Source: Mycobacterium ostraviense (GTDB taxonomy: Bacteria; Actinomycetota; Actinomycetes; Mycobacteriales; Mycobacteriaceae). From it: a stretch of DNA of 64,000 bases. The translations under genes and the position numbers were made by a program. The stretch is from assembly GCF_002705925.1 (NCBI RefSeq), contig NZ_NKRE01000001.1, positions 1,573,330-1,637,329 of the forward strand. The letters run 5' to 3'. The notes under the pieces were generated by a model that was not told where the DNA came from, ran no database searches, and worked only from the letters and a program-made list of their open reading frames with translations. Below, piece by piece: positions 53,973 through 62,343 of the stretch. Within the stretch, counting starts at the first letter, position 1. The number at the start of each line of letters is the position of its first letter.

Positions 53973-55253
53973 TTAGGCCGCCAGATCGTCTGTGGCCGGG
54001 CCGACGCCGGTACGCCGGCCGCGCCGCCAACCACGCACCGCCGCAATCGCGCTCTTGAGACCACGCCGGCGCCCGGTCGCCGGATCAATGCCCGCGAAAC
54101 CCGGTTCCAGCTCGGCGAACATCCGCTCGCTGCGCGTCTCCGGAGCGTCGTCGGCATTGTCGCGCAGATACTTGTTCGGCAGCGACAGCTTGGCCAGCGT
54201 GCGCCACGTCTTGGCGTACTGCACCAGGAACGGACCTGTGGTGTAAGGCAAGTCGTACTTGTCGCACACCTCGCGCACCCGTACCGAGATCTCGGCGAGG
54301 CGGTTGCTCGGCAGGTCGGGATATAAGTGATGCTCGATCTGGTGGCACAGGTTGCCGCTCATGAACTGCAATGCGGGCCCGGCGTCGAAGTTGGCGCTGC
54401 CCAGCATCTGCCGCAGATACCACTGGCCCTTCGTCTCGCCGATCATGTCAGTCTTGGTGAACTTCTCGGCGCCGTCGGGAAAGTGCCCGCAGAAGATCAC
54501 GGCGTTGGACCACAGGTTGCGGATCACGTTGGCCACCGCGTTGGCGGTCAAGGTGGACTTGTAGGTCGCGCCGGGCGACAACGAGGTCAGCGCCGGGAAC
54601 GCGACATAGTCCTTGACCAGCTGGCGGCCGGCCTTGCCGGAGAACTCGCGCAGCCGGATCTTGGCGGCGTCACGGTCTGCCCGGCCCTTGAAGATCTTGC
54701 CGATCTCCAAGTGCTGCAACGCAACTCCCCACTCGAAGCCAATCGCCAGAATGGCGTTCCACACCAGGTTGAAGATGTTGAAGCGCTTCCAGCGCTGATC
54801 CCGGGTGACGCGCAGCACGCCGTAGCCGACGTCGTCGTCCATGCCCAGGATGTTGGTGTACTTGTGGTGCACGTAGTTGTGCGTGTAACGCCAGTGCTTG
54901 GACGACCCGGTCATGTCCCACTCCCAGGTCGAGGAGTGAATCTCCGGGTCGTTCATCCAGTCCCACTGGCCGTGCATCACGTTGTGGCCGATCTCCATGT
55001 TCTCGATGATCTTGGCCACGCCCAGAGTCGCCGCGCCTGCCCACCACGCGCTGCGCCGCGAGCCGGCAGCCAGCATCAGCCGGCCGCTCACCTCCAGCGC
55101 ACGCTGGGCGGCAATGGTGCGGCGGATGTAGCGGGCATCGCGCTCGCCACGAGAGTCTTCGATGTCCTGGCGGATGGCATCGAGTTCGACCGCCAGGTTT
55201 TCGATGTCGGCGTCCGTAAGATGCGCGAATTCGTCGACGTCGGTTATCGCCAT
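53973..55253 (-). CDS. desA3: Membrane-bound fatty acid desaturase DesA3
   Basis: A 426-residue stearoyl-CoA delta-9 desaturase. The three histidine boxes are HNVMHGQWDW, HNYVHHKYTN and HQIEHHLYPD. Hydrophobic segments lie around 70-90, 165-190 and 250-275. With its reductase partner it makes oleate from stearoyl-CoA; the M. tuberculosis enzyme is the target of isoxyl. It lies downstream of the reductase gene on the same strand, with a 90-base gap that carries its own candidate regulatory element. Corresponds to Rv3229c. Confidence 0.96.
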   Translation of the reverse strand: MAITDVDEFAHLTDADIENLAVELDAIRQDIEDSRGERDARYIRRTIAAQRALEVSGRLMLAAGSRRSAWWAGAATLGVAKIIENMEIGHNVMHGQWDWMNDPEIHSSTWEWDMTGSSKHWRYTHNYVHHKYTNILGMDDDVGYGVLRVTRDQRWKRFNIFNLVWNAILAIGFEWGVALQHLEIGKIFKGRADRDAAKIRLREFSGKAGRQLVKDYVAFPALTSLSPGATYKSTLTANAVANVIRNLWSNAVIFCGHFPDGAEKFTKTDMIGETKGQWYLRQMLGSANFDAGPALQFMSGNLCHQIEHHLYPDLPSNRLAEISVRVREVCDKYDLPYTTGPFLVQYAKTWRTLAKLSLPNKYLRDNADDAPETRSERMFAELEPGFAGIDPATGRRRGLKSAIAAVRGWRRGRRTGVGPATDDLAA

Positions 55254-55311
55254 TGTCTTCTCCCTACGTCGTACGTTTCTTTGAATCGATTACGTACCTA
55301 CGCCATCGTAG

Positions 55312-55331
55312 GCTACGTATCCGTAAGTTAC
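55312..55331. promoter_or_regulatory. Shared element upstream of desA3
   Basis: GCTACGtatCCGTAAgTTAC, on the plus strand, lies 59-78 bases upstream of the desA3 start. Sixteen of its 20 bases match the element upstream of the reductase gene at 56563, in the same orientation relative to the gene. Next to it is an imperfect palindrome (CCTACG-CCAT-CGTAGG, about 55298-55311). Likely an operator for a fatty-acid-responsive regulator; the protein is not identified. Confidence 0.6.
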
Positions 55332-55343
55332 CAGCGGGTAGCT

Positions 55344-56489
55344 TTAGATGTCGACCACACAGTCGCCCGAGGCGGCCGACACACAGGTCTGGATCCGGGT
55401 GCCGGGATCGTGCAACTGACCGGTCCGCAGGTCACGGGCGTGGCCCTCGACCAGGTCGACCACACACGATTGGCAGATGCCCATGCGGCAGCCGAAGGGC
55501 ATCTGCACGCCGGCACCCTCGCCGGCATCCATCACCGATGTGGCGGCATCGGCCGCCGCGGACTTGCCGCTACGGGCGAACGTGACCGTGCCGCCCGCGC
55601 CGGCGGGTGCCGCCTTGGACACCGCGAACCTCTCCAGGTGCAGCCGGTCGCTGATACCGGCCGCGGACCAGACCTTTTCGGCCTGGTTGAGCATCGCGGC
55701 AGGCCCGCACGCCCAGGTTTGCCGGTCGCGCCAGTCCGGCACCTGCTCATCGAGCCGGGCGAGATCCAGTCGGCCCTCGGTGCGGGTCTTGCGCAGCGTC
55801 AGCCGATAGCTGGGATGGTCGTCGGCCAAGGCGACCAGCTCGGCGCCGAACATCACGTCGGCTTCGGTGGGCGCCGAATGTAGATGCGCGATATCGGTGA
55901 TCTGGTTGCGGCGCACCAATGTTCGCAGCATCGACATGACCGGGGTGATCCCGGACCCGGCCGTGAGAAACAGCATCGAGGGCGGCGCCGGGTCGGGCAG
56001 CACGAAGTTTCCCCGCGGAGCGGCCAGTCGCACCACGGTCCCCGGTTCGACACCGGCCACCAGGTGGGTGGAGAGGAAGCCTTCGGGCATCGCCTTCACG
56101 GTGATGGTGACGGTGCGCGCGGATCCGGCCGTCCCGACGGGGCTCGACGTCAGCGAATACGAACGCCAGCGCCAGCGCCCGTCGACCAAGAGGCCGATGC
56201 CGATGTACTGACCCGGTTGATAGTCGAAACTGAAGCCCCAGCCCGGCTTGATGACCAAGGTGGCCGAGTCTTCGGTCTCGCGGCGGACCTCGACGATACG
56301 GCCCCGCAATTCCCGCGCCGACCACAGTGGATTGGCCAGCTGCAAATAGTCGTCGGGCAACAGCGGTGTCGTGATGCCCTCCGCGATCTTGCGCAGCGCG
56401 TGCCAGCCCGGATGCCGGGCTGCCCCGGCGACGGTCGGCCGTCTGGTGTCGGCGACTTTGGCGTTGATCACCGCGTGTTTCTTACTCAT
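55344..56489 (-). CDS. NADPH-dependent ferredoxin reductase partner of DesA3
   Basis: A 381-residue FNR-type oxidoreductase. The flavin motif is [13 protein letters not shown], the NADPH segment [16 protein letters not shown], and the C-terminal plant-type 2Fe-2S domain has CRMGICQSC and a distant Cys in TCVSAASGD. It passes electrons from NADPH to DesA3 in stearoyl-CoA desaturation. M. tuberculosis ortholog Rv3230c is reported as the DesA3 partner. The ATG is 74 bases from the second copy of the shared element. Confidence 0.93.
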   Translation of the reverse strand: MSKKHAVINAKVADTRRPTVAGAARHPGWHALRKIAEGITTPLLPDDYLQLANPLWSARELRGRIVEVRRETEDSATLVIKPGWGFSFDYQPGQYIGIGLLVDGRWRWRSYSLTSSPVGTAGSARTVTITVKAMPEGFLSTHLVAGVEPGTVVRLAAPRGNFVLPDPAPPSMLFLTAGSGITPVMSMLRTLVRRNQITDIAHLHSAPTEADVMFGAELVALADDHPSYRLTLRKTRTEGRLDLARLDEQVPDWRDRQTWACGPAAMLNQAEKVWSAAGISDRLHLERFAVSKAAPAGAGGTVTFARSGKSAAADAATSVMDAGEGAGVQMPFGCRMGICQSCVVDLVEGHARDLRTGQLHDPGTRIQTCVSAASGDCVVDI

Positions 56490-56562
56490 GCGAAGCTCCT
56501 GATTGCGGCGCGGCCATTGGCTTCCGCCTGGGTAGCGAGCAAACTCAGGCCCACGTCATAAG

Positions 56563-56582
56563 GCTACGGTACCGTAACTTAC
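56563..56582. promoter_or_regulatory. Shared element upstream of the DesA3 reductase gene
   Basis: GCTACGgtaCCGTAAcTTAC, on the plus strand, matches the desA3 element at 16 of 20 positions. It includes the palindrome TACGGTACCGTA, and is followed by GGTTGCGTAGC, which closes a wider inverted repeat (GCTACG...CGTAGC, about 56563-56593). It lies 74-93 bases upstream of the reductase start. The region between it and the thiocyanate hydrolase accessory gene (56600-56691) shows nothing else. Confidence 0.6.
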
Positions 56583-56691
56583 GGTTGCGTAGCTAGACCA
56601 GAATATGCAAGTTGCGTCACAGGACGGTCTAGCGGGGTTGCAGACGTTATCAGCGGCAATGGCCGGTGTTTCCTCGGTAACCGGGAGCCGG

Positions 56692-57054
56692 TCAGGCTTC
56701 CAGGCGCTTTCGGATGTCGGACAGTCGTTGTGCCAGCTCGGCTTCATCAATGACCCCACGGGCGACCAGTGAATGGGCCAGTGCCACCAGCTGGTTCTCC
56801 GGGTAGGGCAGGCTGGAATACCGGCTCGCCGAGAGGATGTCTTCCTCATCTCGTCGCTGCTTGAAATCGGGGATGTCCGCGCTGCAGGCGGCGCGGTCGA
56901 GAGCGTCGCACAGACCGTCCAGGCTGGTCTTCCACGGAGGCACGGGATTGGTAACGCCGTACTTTTCGGCCATCCGCGACCAGACCTGGTTACGTTCCAC
57001 GATCTGCTGCAACGGCGCGATGGTGCGCTGCTCGATCGGATCCGGTGGCTTCAT
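56692..57054 (-). CDS. Thiocyanate hydrolase/nitrile hydratase accessory (activator) protein
   Basis: A 120-residue protein starting at MKPPDPIEQRTIAP, 20 bases after the gamma-subunit stop. Its core (NQVWSRMAEKYG, VPPWKTSLDGLCDAL, then PYPENQLVALAHSLVARGVI) resembles the helical beta-subunit-like activators that accompany cobalt nitrile hydratases and thiocyanate hydrolase (P15K). Those proteins deliver or mature the metal site. The longer frame reaching 57150 overlaps the gamma gene and is rejected. Last gene of a three-gene operon. Confidence 0.72.
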   Translation of the reverse strand: MKPPDPIEQRTIAPLQQIVERNQVWSRMAEKYGVTNPVPPWKTSLDGLCDALDRAACSADIPDFKQRRDEEDILSASRYSSLPYPENQLVALAHSLVARGVIDEAELAQRLSDIRKRLEA

Positions 57055-57073
57055 CTTCTGTATCTTCTGCCCG

Positions 57074-57775
57074 TCACTCGGCTGGATGTATCGCGGCCCG
57101 GGTGGCGGTGATGACGTTGCTGGTGACACCCGGCTTGGGCAGTGCCGCACCGATCAAACAGTCGCGCGTGACAATCTCGGCCAGCTGATCCTCGTCCCAG
57201 CCCTCGGTTCCCTGCGGGCGCATGGGCATCACCATGAAGCGGTGCTTCTGGTTGGAGTCCTCCACCCGGATAGCGACGTCGTCGGGCAGATAGAGCCCGA
57301 ATTCGGCGAGCACCTGACGTGGCCAGCGGACCATCCGGCGGCGATAGTTCGGGGTGCGGTACCACTCCGGAGAGTTCCCGAGAATCGGCCGCGGATAACA
57401 CGAGCACAATGCGCAGACGATCACATGGTGCAGCGTCGGTGTGTCCTCGAGAATCTGGAACGCGGTGAAGTCGCTGGGCGTACCGAAGCCGGTGGGTTCT
57501 AGCCAGTCGACGCCGACCTCCTTGCTGGCGGCTAGCGCATCGGTGAGCGCGAGTCGCTTGAACTCGGGGTCGAGCCACGCGCGCGCCACCAGGTGCGAGG
57601 CCGGCGTCGGGTTGATCTGCTCGGCGAACTCGGTAAAGTGCCGGTGCTCTTCGGCGGTGAAAATGCCCTTCTCGATGCACAATTCGCGCAGCGCGATCTC
57701 GAGTACCTCGAAGTCGGTGATCTCGTCGACCGTGGGGGCGAGTGCCCGCTCGTGGTCGTGATCCTGGTGGGTCAT
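57074..57775 (-). CDS. Thiocyanate hydrolase gamma subunit (metal-binding)
   Basis: A 233-residue protein of the nitrile hydratase alpha / thiocyanate hydrolase gamma family. His-rich start (MTHQDHDHER). The metal site is C121-A-L-C124-S125-C126 in VCALCSCYPRP, where two Cys are normally oxidised to sulfinic and sulfenic acid. Further segments (NSPEWYRTPNYRRRMVRWPRQ and EIVTRDCLIG) are much closer, as I remember it, to thiocyanate hydrolase gamma (Thiobacillus thioparus, 243 residues) than to nitrile hydratase alpha. The reaction would be thiocyanate + water to carbonyl sulfide and ammonia. The X residue in CXLCSC is Ala rather than the usual Thr or Ser. Confidence 0.88.
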   Translation of the reverse strand: MTHQDHDHERALAPTVDEITDFEVLEIALRELCIEKGIFTAEEHRHFTEFAEQINPTPASHLVARAWLDPEFKRLALTDALAASKEVGVDWLEPTGFGTPSDFTAFQILEDTPTLHHVIVCALCSCYPRPILGNSPEWYRTPNYRRRMVRWPRQVLAEFGLYLPDDVAIRVEDSNQKHRFMVMPMRPQGTEGWDEDQLAEIVTRDCLIGAALPKPGVTSNVITATRAAIHPAE

Positions 57776-57785
57776 GTCGAAACTC

Positions 57786-58628
57786 CTACCCTCGGGCCGG
57801 TGCCAGCCACCGCTCGGGAAGCTCCGTCTGCAGGGTGTCGGTAATGGTCCCGGTGTATCCGTGCCATAGCTCGGAGAGGTTGAACCGGACGATGTAGAAC
57901 CACTCCGGCTGCGCATCGGGACGGTCCCACGTCTCGTCCTCGGGGGCCGGACTTTCGTATGCGACGGAGGCGATCTCGCCCGTGGCGCCCCGTACATATT
58001 CCGGGGTGCGGGTATACAGCAACGCGGGTAGTTCACGCACCGCCACCGGATCGCCGACGCGGAACCTGGGCTGCCCGGCCCGACCGGCATAGAGCTGCGG
58101 ATCGCCCTTGCCGACCGCGTGGGTGTGGTGTGCATTGCGGATCACGCCGGTGCCGTCACCTTCTGATTTCGGTTGCGCCTCAAGCTTTTTCCCGTTGAGG
58201 CCACCGGCATAGCGGGCCTTGACCGCTGCCATCCGTTCGCTCAGCTCGCCCAGGCTGATGTGATGCTTTTCCACCAGCACCCGTGCCACCGCCCAGAGCC
58301 AGCGACCGTAGTAGGGGAAGCCGAGATATACCGCGCGTCCGACGTCGACATTGCCGATCCGCCGGCGCTCCTCCGACAGCCAAATGCCACGCCACGCAAG
58401 CACTTCGCAGAGCACATAGGTCATGTGCTCCCAGTACTCGTACTGCTTGTTCTCGTACTTCATGGGGGCGTCCGGCTCACCGCCGACGTCATGGTTGGTC
58501 TTCAGGTACGCCCAGAAGCGATCGTGGTCGAGCAGGTCGGGAGTGGGGGCGTCCGGAAGCTCGGGATAAGCCGACTTGAGCCGGGCAACCAGGTCGAGCT
58601 GACGGGCACGGTCAGCGGCGGTACTCAT
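57786..58628 (-). CDS. Fused thiocyanate hydrolase beta-alpha subunit
   Basis: A 280-residue protein. Residues 1-145 resemble thiocyanate hydrolase beta (HDVGGEPDAPMKYEN, AWRGIWLSEERRRIGN, GRAVYLGFPYYGRWLW). A charged linker (about 146-165) follows. Residues 166-280 resemble the alpha subunit (HAVGKGDPQLYAG, LYTRTPEYVRGATGE, YESPAPEDE, TELPERWL). In Thiobacillus these are two genes of about 157 and 126 residues; here one frame covers both, as in nitrile hydratase beta. ATG with AGAGGAG just upstream. First gene of the operon; the gap to gamma is 10 bases. Confidence 0.85.
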   Translation of the reverse strand: MSTAADRARQLDLVARLKSAYPELPDAPTPDLLDHDRFWAYLKTNHDVGGEPDAPMKYENKQYEYWEHMTYVLCEVLAWRGIWLSEERRRIGNVDVGRAVYLGFPYYGRWLWAVARVLVEKHHISLGELSERMAAVKARYAGGLNGKKLEAQPKSEGDGTGVIRNAHHTHAVGKGDPQLYAGRAGQPRFRVGDPVAVRELPALLYTRTPEYVRGATGEIASVAYESPAPEDETWDRPDAQPEWFYIVRFNLSELWHGYTGTITDTLQTELPERWLAPARG

Positions 58629-58740
58629 GAGCACTCCTCTGGCATCGGGAGCGTTGGGGACGGTGCAGTGATGCTACTACCCGACAGCACAGCCGGTCTT
58701 GGACCGACGTCGCCGTCGCAGGACACCTGGCAATACCCTG

Positions 58741-59250
58741 TCAAAGCAAGTCGAGCAGGAACGGCAACTCCTGGTTGGCATACCACGCCAGATCGTGGTC
58801 CTGGGCGTCACCGACAACGAGGTCGGCGTCCTCGTCGCCGAGATCGGCGGCGTCGATCACGGCTATCGCCGCGGTGACTGCCGGTTCGGCGGCGGCGTTG
58901 TCGACATAGGCGGCGACCACCCGATCCATCGCAACCGGCGCCGCCAGTCTGACGACGGCGTCGTCGAGATCGGGGCGCAACGTGACTTCGTCCGCTTCAG
59001 CGTCCACTTCGGCGGCAATCACCACGCGGCGCGGCGGCAGACCCTCGCCTCCGTCGTCGGCCAGTAAGCGCAGCGACGCCAGCGCGGCCTCCTGCAGAGC
59101 CACCTCCGCAAGTTCGTCGTCGTCGCCCTCGGCATATGACTCACGCAATTTGGGCGTCACCGCGAACGCCGTGCCGTTGACCGGCCACAGCGAACCGCCG
59201 GCGACAAGTTGCCGCAGCATGGCCAGGGTGGCCGGGACGTAGACCTGCAT
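58741..59250 (-). CDS. Conserved hypothetical protein (Rv3231c ortholog, DUF6912-like)
   Basis: A 169-residue protein with repeated short acidic segments (YAEGDDDELAEVALQEAAL) and an alternating strand/helix pattern with no membrane segment. The start is the second of two adjacent ATGs, giving the length of Rv3231c. No catalytic motif is recognised. It is close to ppk2 on the same strand (39 bases downstream of it), and could be co-transcribed with it. Confidence 0.75.
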   Translation of the reverse strand: MQVYVPATLAMLRQLVAGGSLWPVNGTAFAVTPKLRESYAEGDDDELAEVALQEAALASLRLLADDGGEGLPPRRVVIAAEVDAEADEVTLRPDLDDAVVRLAAPVAMDRVVAAYVDNAAAEPAVTAAIAVIDAADLGDEDADLVVGDAQDHDLAWYANQELPFLLDLL

Positions 59251-59289
59251 CATGGGCCCAATCTCGGTACCGCGCCCGGCTCTGCCATG

Positions 59290-60183
59290 CTAACCACCGA
59301 TCAACGTCGCCGCATAGTCTTCGACGTAGTTGGACAATTCACGCGGCGGGCGCTGGTAGTTGCCGCTCACCAACGGATGTTTGGGTAACTTGACTTTGGG
59401 CTTCTCCACGTCACGGTAGTCGATGGTGGACAACAGGTGGGCCATCATGTTCAGCCGGGCATGCTTTTTGATGTCGGATTCCACCACATACCACGGGCTG
59501 GTCGGGATGTCGGTGTGCACCATCATCTGGTCCTTGGCGCGGGAGTAATCCTCCCACCGGTACAGCGATTCCAGGTCCATCGGGCTGAGCTTCCATTGCC
59601 GGACGGGGTCGCTCCGCCGGGCTTTGAAGCGCCGCAACTGCTCCTCGTCGGACACCGAAAACCAATACTTGCGCAGCAAGATCCCGTCGTCGATCAACAT
59701 GTGCTCGAAGATCGGCGTCTGCCGCAAGAACAGCGCATGCTCTTGCGGCGTACAGAATCCCATGACTTTTTCAACGCCGGCGCGGTTGTACCACGACCGG
59801 TCGAAGAGCACGATTTCGCCCTTGGCGGGCAAGTGTGCGATATAGCGCTGGTAATACCACTGTCCGCGTTCCCTGTCGGTCGGGGAGGGCAACGCCGCGA
59901 TACGCGCCACGCGCGGATTGAGGTATTCGGTGATCCTTTTGATGGTCCCACCTTTGCCGGCCCCGTCGCGACCCTCGAAGACGACCACCAGGCGCGCCCC
60001 GGAATGCCGCACCCACTCCTGCAGCTTCACGAATTCCGTTTGGATCCGGAACAATTCGGCATGGTAGACGTTGGCCGGGATCTTGCGCTTGGCCGGCGGG
60101 TTTGACTTCTTCTTCGTCTTCGCCGTCTTGGCCGGCGCGCCGTTGGTTATCGCAGTGCTCACAACAACGGATGGTATCTCCAC
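59290..60183 (-). CDS. ppk2: Polyphosphate kinase 2
   Basis: A 297-residue PPK2-family enzyme. Walker A is FEGRDGAGKGGTIKR (residues about 68-82) and Walker B RSWYNRAGVEKVMG. The lid segment is RRFKARRSDPVRQWKLSPMD. It transfers phosphate between polyphosphate and GDP/ADP; the M. tuberculosis enzyme favours GTP synthesis from polyphosphate and interacts with Ndk. The N-terminal 35 residues are Lys/Ala-rich and variable. GTG start. Corresponds to Rv3232c. Confidence 0.94.
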   Translation of the reverse strand: MEIPSVVVSTAITNGAPAKTAKTKKKSNPPAKRKIPANVYHAELFRIQTEFVKLQEWVRHSGARLVVVFEGRDGAGKGGTIKRITEYLNPRVARIAALPSPTDRERGQWYYQRYIAHLPAKGEIVLFDRSWYNRAGVEKVMGFCTPQEHALFLRQTPIFEHMLIDDGILLRKYWFSVSDEEQLRRFKARRSDPVRQWKLSPMDLESLYRWEDYSRAKDQMMVHTDIPTSPWYVVESDIKKHARLNMMAHLLSTIDYRDVEKPKVKLPKHPLVSGNYQRPPRELSNYVEDYAATLIGG

Positions 60184-60204
60184 GAGCCATTTCGACTCGG
60201 TTAA

Positions 60205-61614
60205 TTACCGAGACGCTTCCAGCAGCTCCTCGAGCGATTGGCCGAGCAAGCCCGGCAACAGGTCGACGTCGCTCATCGCGTCGCGGTCGGCATTGATCCC
60301 GAAATACAGCATGCCGTTGTAGGACGTCACGCTGATGGCCAGCGCCTGGTTGTGCAACAGCGGCGGCACCGCGTAAGCCTCCAGCAACTTGGTGCCCGCG
60401 ACGTACATCTGCGATTGCGCCCCAGGGGCATTGGTGATCAGCAGGTTGAACAGCCTCGCCGAATAACTGGTCGCGACCCGGACACCCATCGCGTGCAGGG
60501 TGGGCGGAGCAAAGCCGGACAGCGTGACGATGGTTCGGGCGTCGACCAGGCTCGCGGCCGTCGGGTTCGATTCGGTGGCGTGCGCGATCTGGGACAGCCG
60601 CACCACGGGGTTGCCCTCCCCCACCGGCAGATCTATCAAGAAGGGCGTCACCTGGCTCATGGCCTGGCCGGGACCCGTCGAATCGAGTTGGTCATCGACG
60701 TACGCCGCCAACGGAGCCATCGCGCGCACCGTCGCCGTCGGTGCCACCGTCTCACCGCGTGACATCAGCCAGTTGCCCAGCGCGCCGGCGATCACGGCCA
60801 GCACCACATCGTGGATGTCGCAGTCATACCGGGCGCGTACCGCCCGATAGTCCTCGAGCCGGCCGCGCGCCACCGTGAATCGTCGATTGCGCGAAACGGT
60901 GGCATTGAGCGGACTATTGGGTGCGGTGCCGCGCGCCACGGTGCGCGCGACATCGAGAACCCGCCGGCCGGCGTCGACGAGTTGGCCGTAGTTGGTGACC
61001 GCGCCGGCGACCGCGGATCCGACGGCCTGCAGCTGCGCTCCGGGCCCGATAATCCAGTCACCGATGGCGCCCAGCACCAAGCGGGTGTGGCCGGGGTCGC
61101 GTTCCGGTATCCAGATGTCTTCGGGGAACGGCGGTGGACGCCGCGTCCGATCGGCGATGACGTGGCCGATGGCCAGTGACGTCACTCCGTTGATCAGGGC
61201 TTGGTGCGACTTGGTGTAGAGGGCAATGCGATTCTTTTCCAGCCCTTCGACGAGATACATCTCCCACAGCGGCCGCGACTTGTCCAGCGGCCGGGCGGCC
61301 AGCCGCGCGATGAGTTCGTGCAGTTGCTCGTCGCTGCCCGGCGACGGCAACGCCGAGCGCCTGACGTGATAGGTGATGTCGAATTCGGGATCGTCCATCC
61401 ACACGGGACGGGCGATGCCAATCTTCACCTCGCGTATCCGTTGCCGGTAACGGGGTATCTGGGGTAGCCGCTGCTCGACGGTGGCCAACAGCGTCTCGTA
61501 GCTCAGTCCGGCCCGCGGCCGGCGCAGGATCATCAGCGACCCGACGTACATGGGGGTGGCGGTGTTCTCCAGCCAATAGAAAGACGCGTCCGTCGTGGAC
61601 AACCGGGTCACCAT
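60205..61614 (-). CDS. tgs3: WS/DGAT-type triacylglycerol synthase (Tgs3), full length
   Basis: A 469-residue wax ester synthase/diacylglycerol acyltransferase family protein, starting VTRLSTTDASFYWLE. The catalytic HHxxxDG is KSHQALINGV, so the second His and the Asp are replaced by Gln and Asn, while the first His stays. Other family segments are normal (RPLWEMYLVEG; NAPGAQSQMYVAGTKLLE). In M. tuberculosis the equivalent sequence is annotated as two adjacent genes (Rv3233c and tgs3/Rv3234c); here it is one uninterrupted frame. Activity is doubtful with this motif. Confidence 0.85.
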   Translation of the reverse strand: MVTRLSTTDASFYWLENTATPMYVGSLMILRRPRAGLSYETLLATVEQRLPQIPRYRQRIREVKIGIARPVWMDDPEFDITYHVRRSALPSPGSDEQLHELIARLAARPLDKSRPLWEMYLVEGLEKNRIALYTKSHQALINGVTSLAIGHVIADRTRRPPPFPEDIWIPERDPGHTRLVLGAIGDWIIGPGAQLQAVGSAVAGAVTNYGQLVDAGRRVLDVARTVARGTAPNSPLNATVSRNRRFTVARGRLEDYRAVRARYDCDIHDVVLAVIAGALGNWLMSRGETVAPTATVRAMAPLAAYVDDQLDSTGPGQAMSQVTPFLIDLPVGEGNPVVRLSQIAHATESNPTAASLVDARTIVTLSGFAPPTLHAMGVRVATSYSARLFNLLITNAPGAQSQMYVAGTKLLEAYAVPPLLHNQALAISVTSYNGMLYFGINADRDAMSDVDLLPGLLGQSLEELLEASR

Positions 61615-61733
61615 TTACGGCCCTGTCCTCCTTGTCAATTCATCGCCAATCTGGCGGTGGGACCGATGTGGCTCACCGTAACCACTCGACGCGGCACATC
61701 ACGGGGCGGGTACACGCCGGCGAGGTGTGTGCA

Positions 61734-62330
61734 ATGATGACCGGCAGTTTGTCTGTCACTCTCCAGCAGGCGCGCAGTCCTCATCGTCTCGTTGGAGAGT
61801 GCCCGTTGAGTATCAGTCCTATTGTCGACCCACCTCATCGTCCGACTTTCGCCGTTGTCCCGGTTGTCGAGTACGAACCGCCCACGGGAACCATCCCCCG
61901 GTGCCGACAATCAACGCACCCACCCTTACGCCCGCGCAGTCTACGGCCGCCCCGCCGGCCCCGCAGCGAGCATCCGACAACCGAGGGCGTGTCGGAGCCC
62001 ATGCGCCAGGCGGCCGTGTTCGCCGACGCGGCACTGCGCCGGGTGCTCGAAGTCATCGACCGCCGTCGTCCTGCCACACAGCTGCGTTCGCTGCTGGCGC
62101 CCAACCTGGTCGACGCGGTGCTGTCGGTCAGCGAAGCGGTGTCCGGTCAGCACGGGACGGCGGTGTTGCGCCGGGTGCGGCTGCAGCCCACCGGAACCTC
62201 AGACACCGCCGCCGAGGCGTTCGGCACCTACCGCCGCGGAGAGCGGATCCACGCGATCGCCTGTCGCGTGGAACGGGTGACCGCCGGCGGCGGAGGGCGC
62301 TGGCTGGTGGTCGCCTTGCACCTCGGCTGA
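61734..62330 (+). CDS. Rv3235-family conserved protein
   Basis: A protein of up to 198 residues with a Pro/Arg-rich, probably disordered N-terminal half. The C-terminal domain of about 110 residues is an Rv3235-type domain (AVFADAALRRVLEVIDRRRP, LLAPNLVDAVLSVSE, GEAHAIACRVERV-like). This C-terminal domain is found next to SecA and two-component genes in actinobacteria as I recall. The start is uncertain: an adjacent ATG pair at 61734/61737, or a TTG further in, are possible. Confidence 0.65.
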   Translation: MMTGSLSVTLQQARSPHRLVGECPLSISPIVDPPHRPTFAVVPVVEYEPPTGTIPRCRQSTHPPLRPRSLRPPRRPRSEHPTTEGVSEPMRQAAVFADAALRRVLEVIDRRRPATQLRSLLAPNLVDAVLSVSEAVSGQHGTAVLRRVRLQPTGTSDTAAEAFGTYRRGERIHAIACRVERVTAGGGGRWLVVALHLG

Positions 62331-62343
62331 CGGCCTGGGGTGG

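Noticed and set aside
57051..57680. 209-residue frame on the minus strand overlapping the thiocyanate hydrolase gamma gene
   Set aside because: It is an alternative-frame shadow rich in Arg/Gly/His; the gamma subunit is the clear coding frame.
60205..61614. Frameshift joining two genes in the tgs3 locus
   Set aside because: The frame is continuous with family similarity throughout, so a single full-length gene is the simpler reading.
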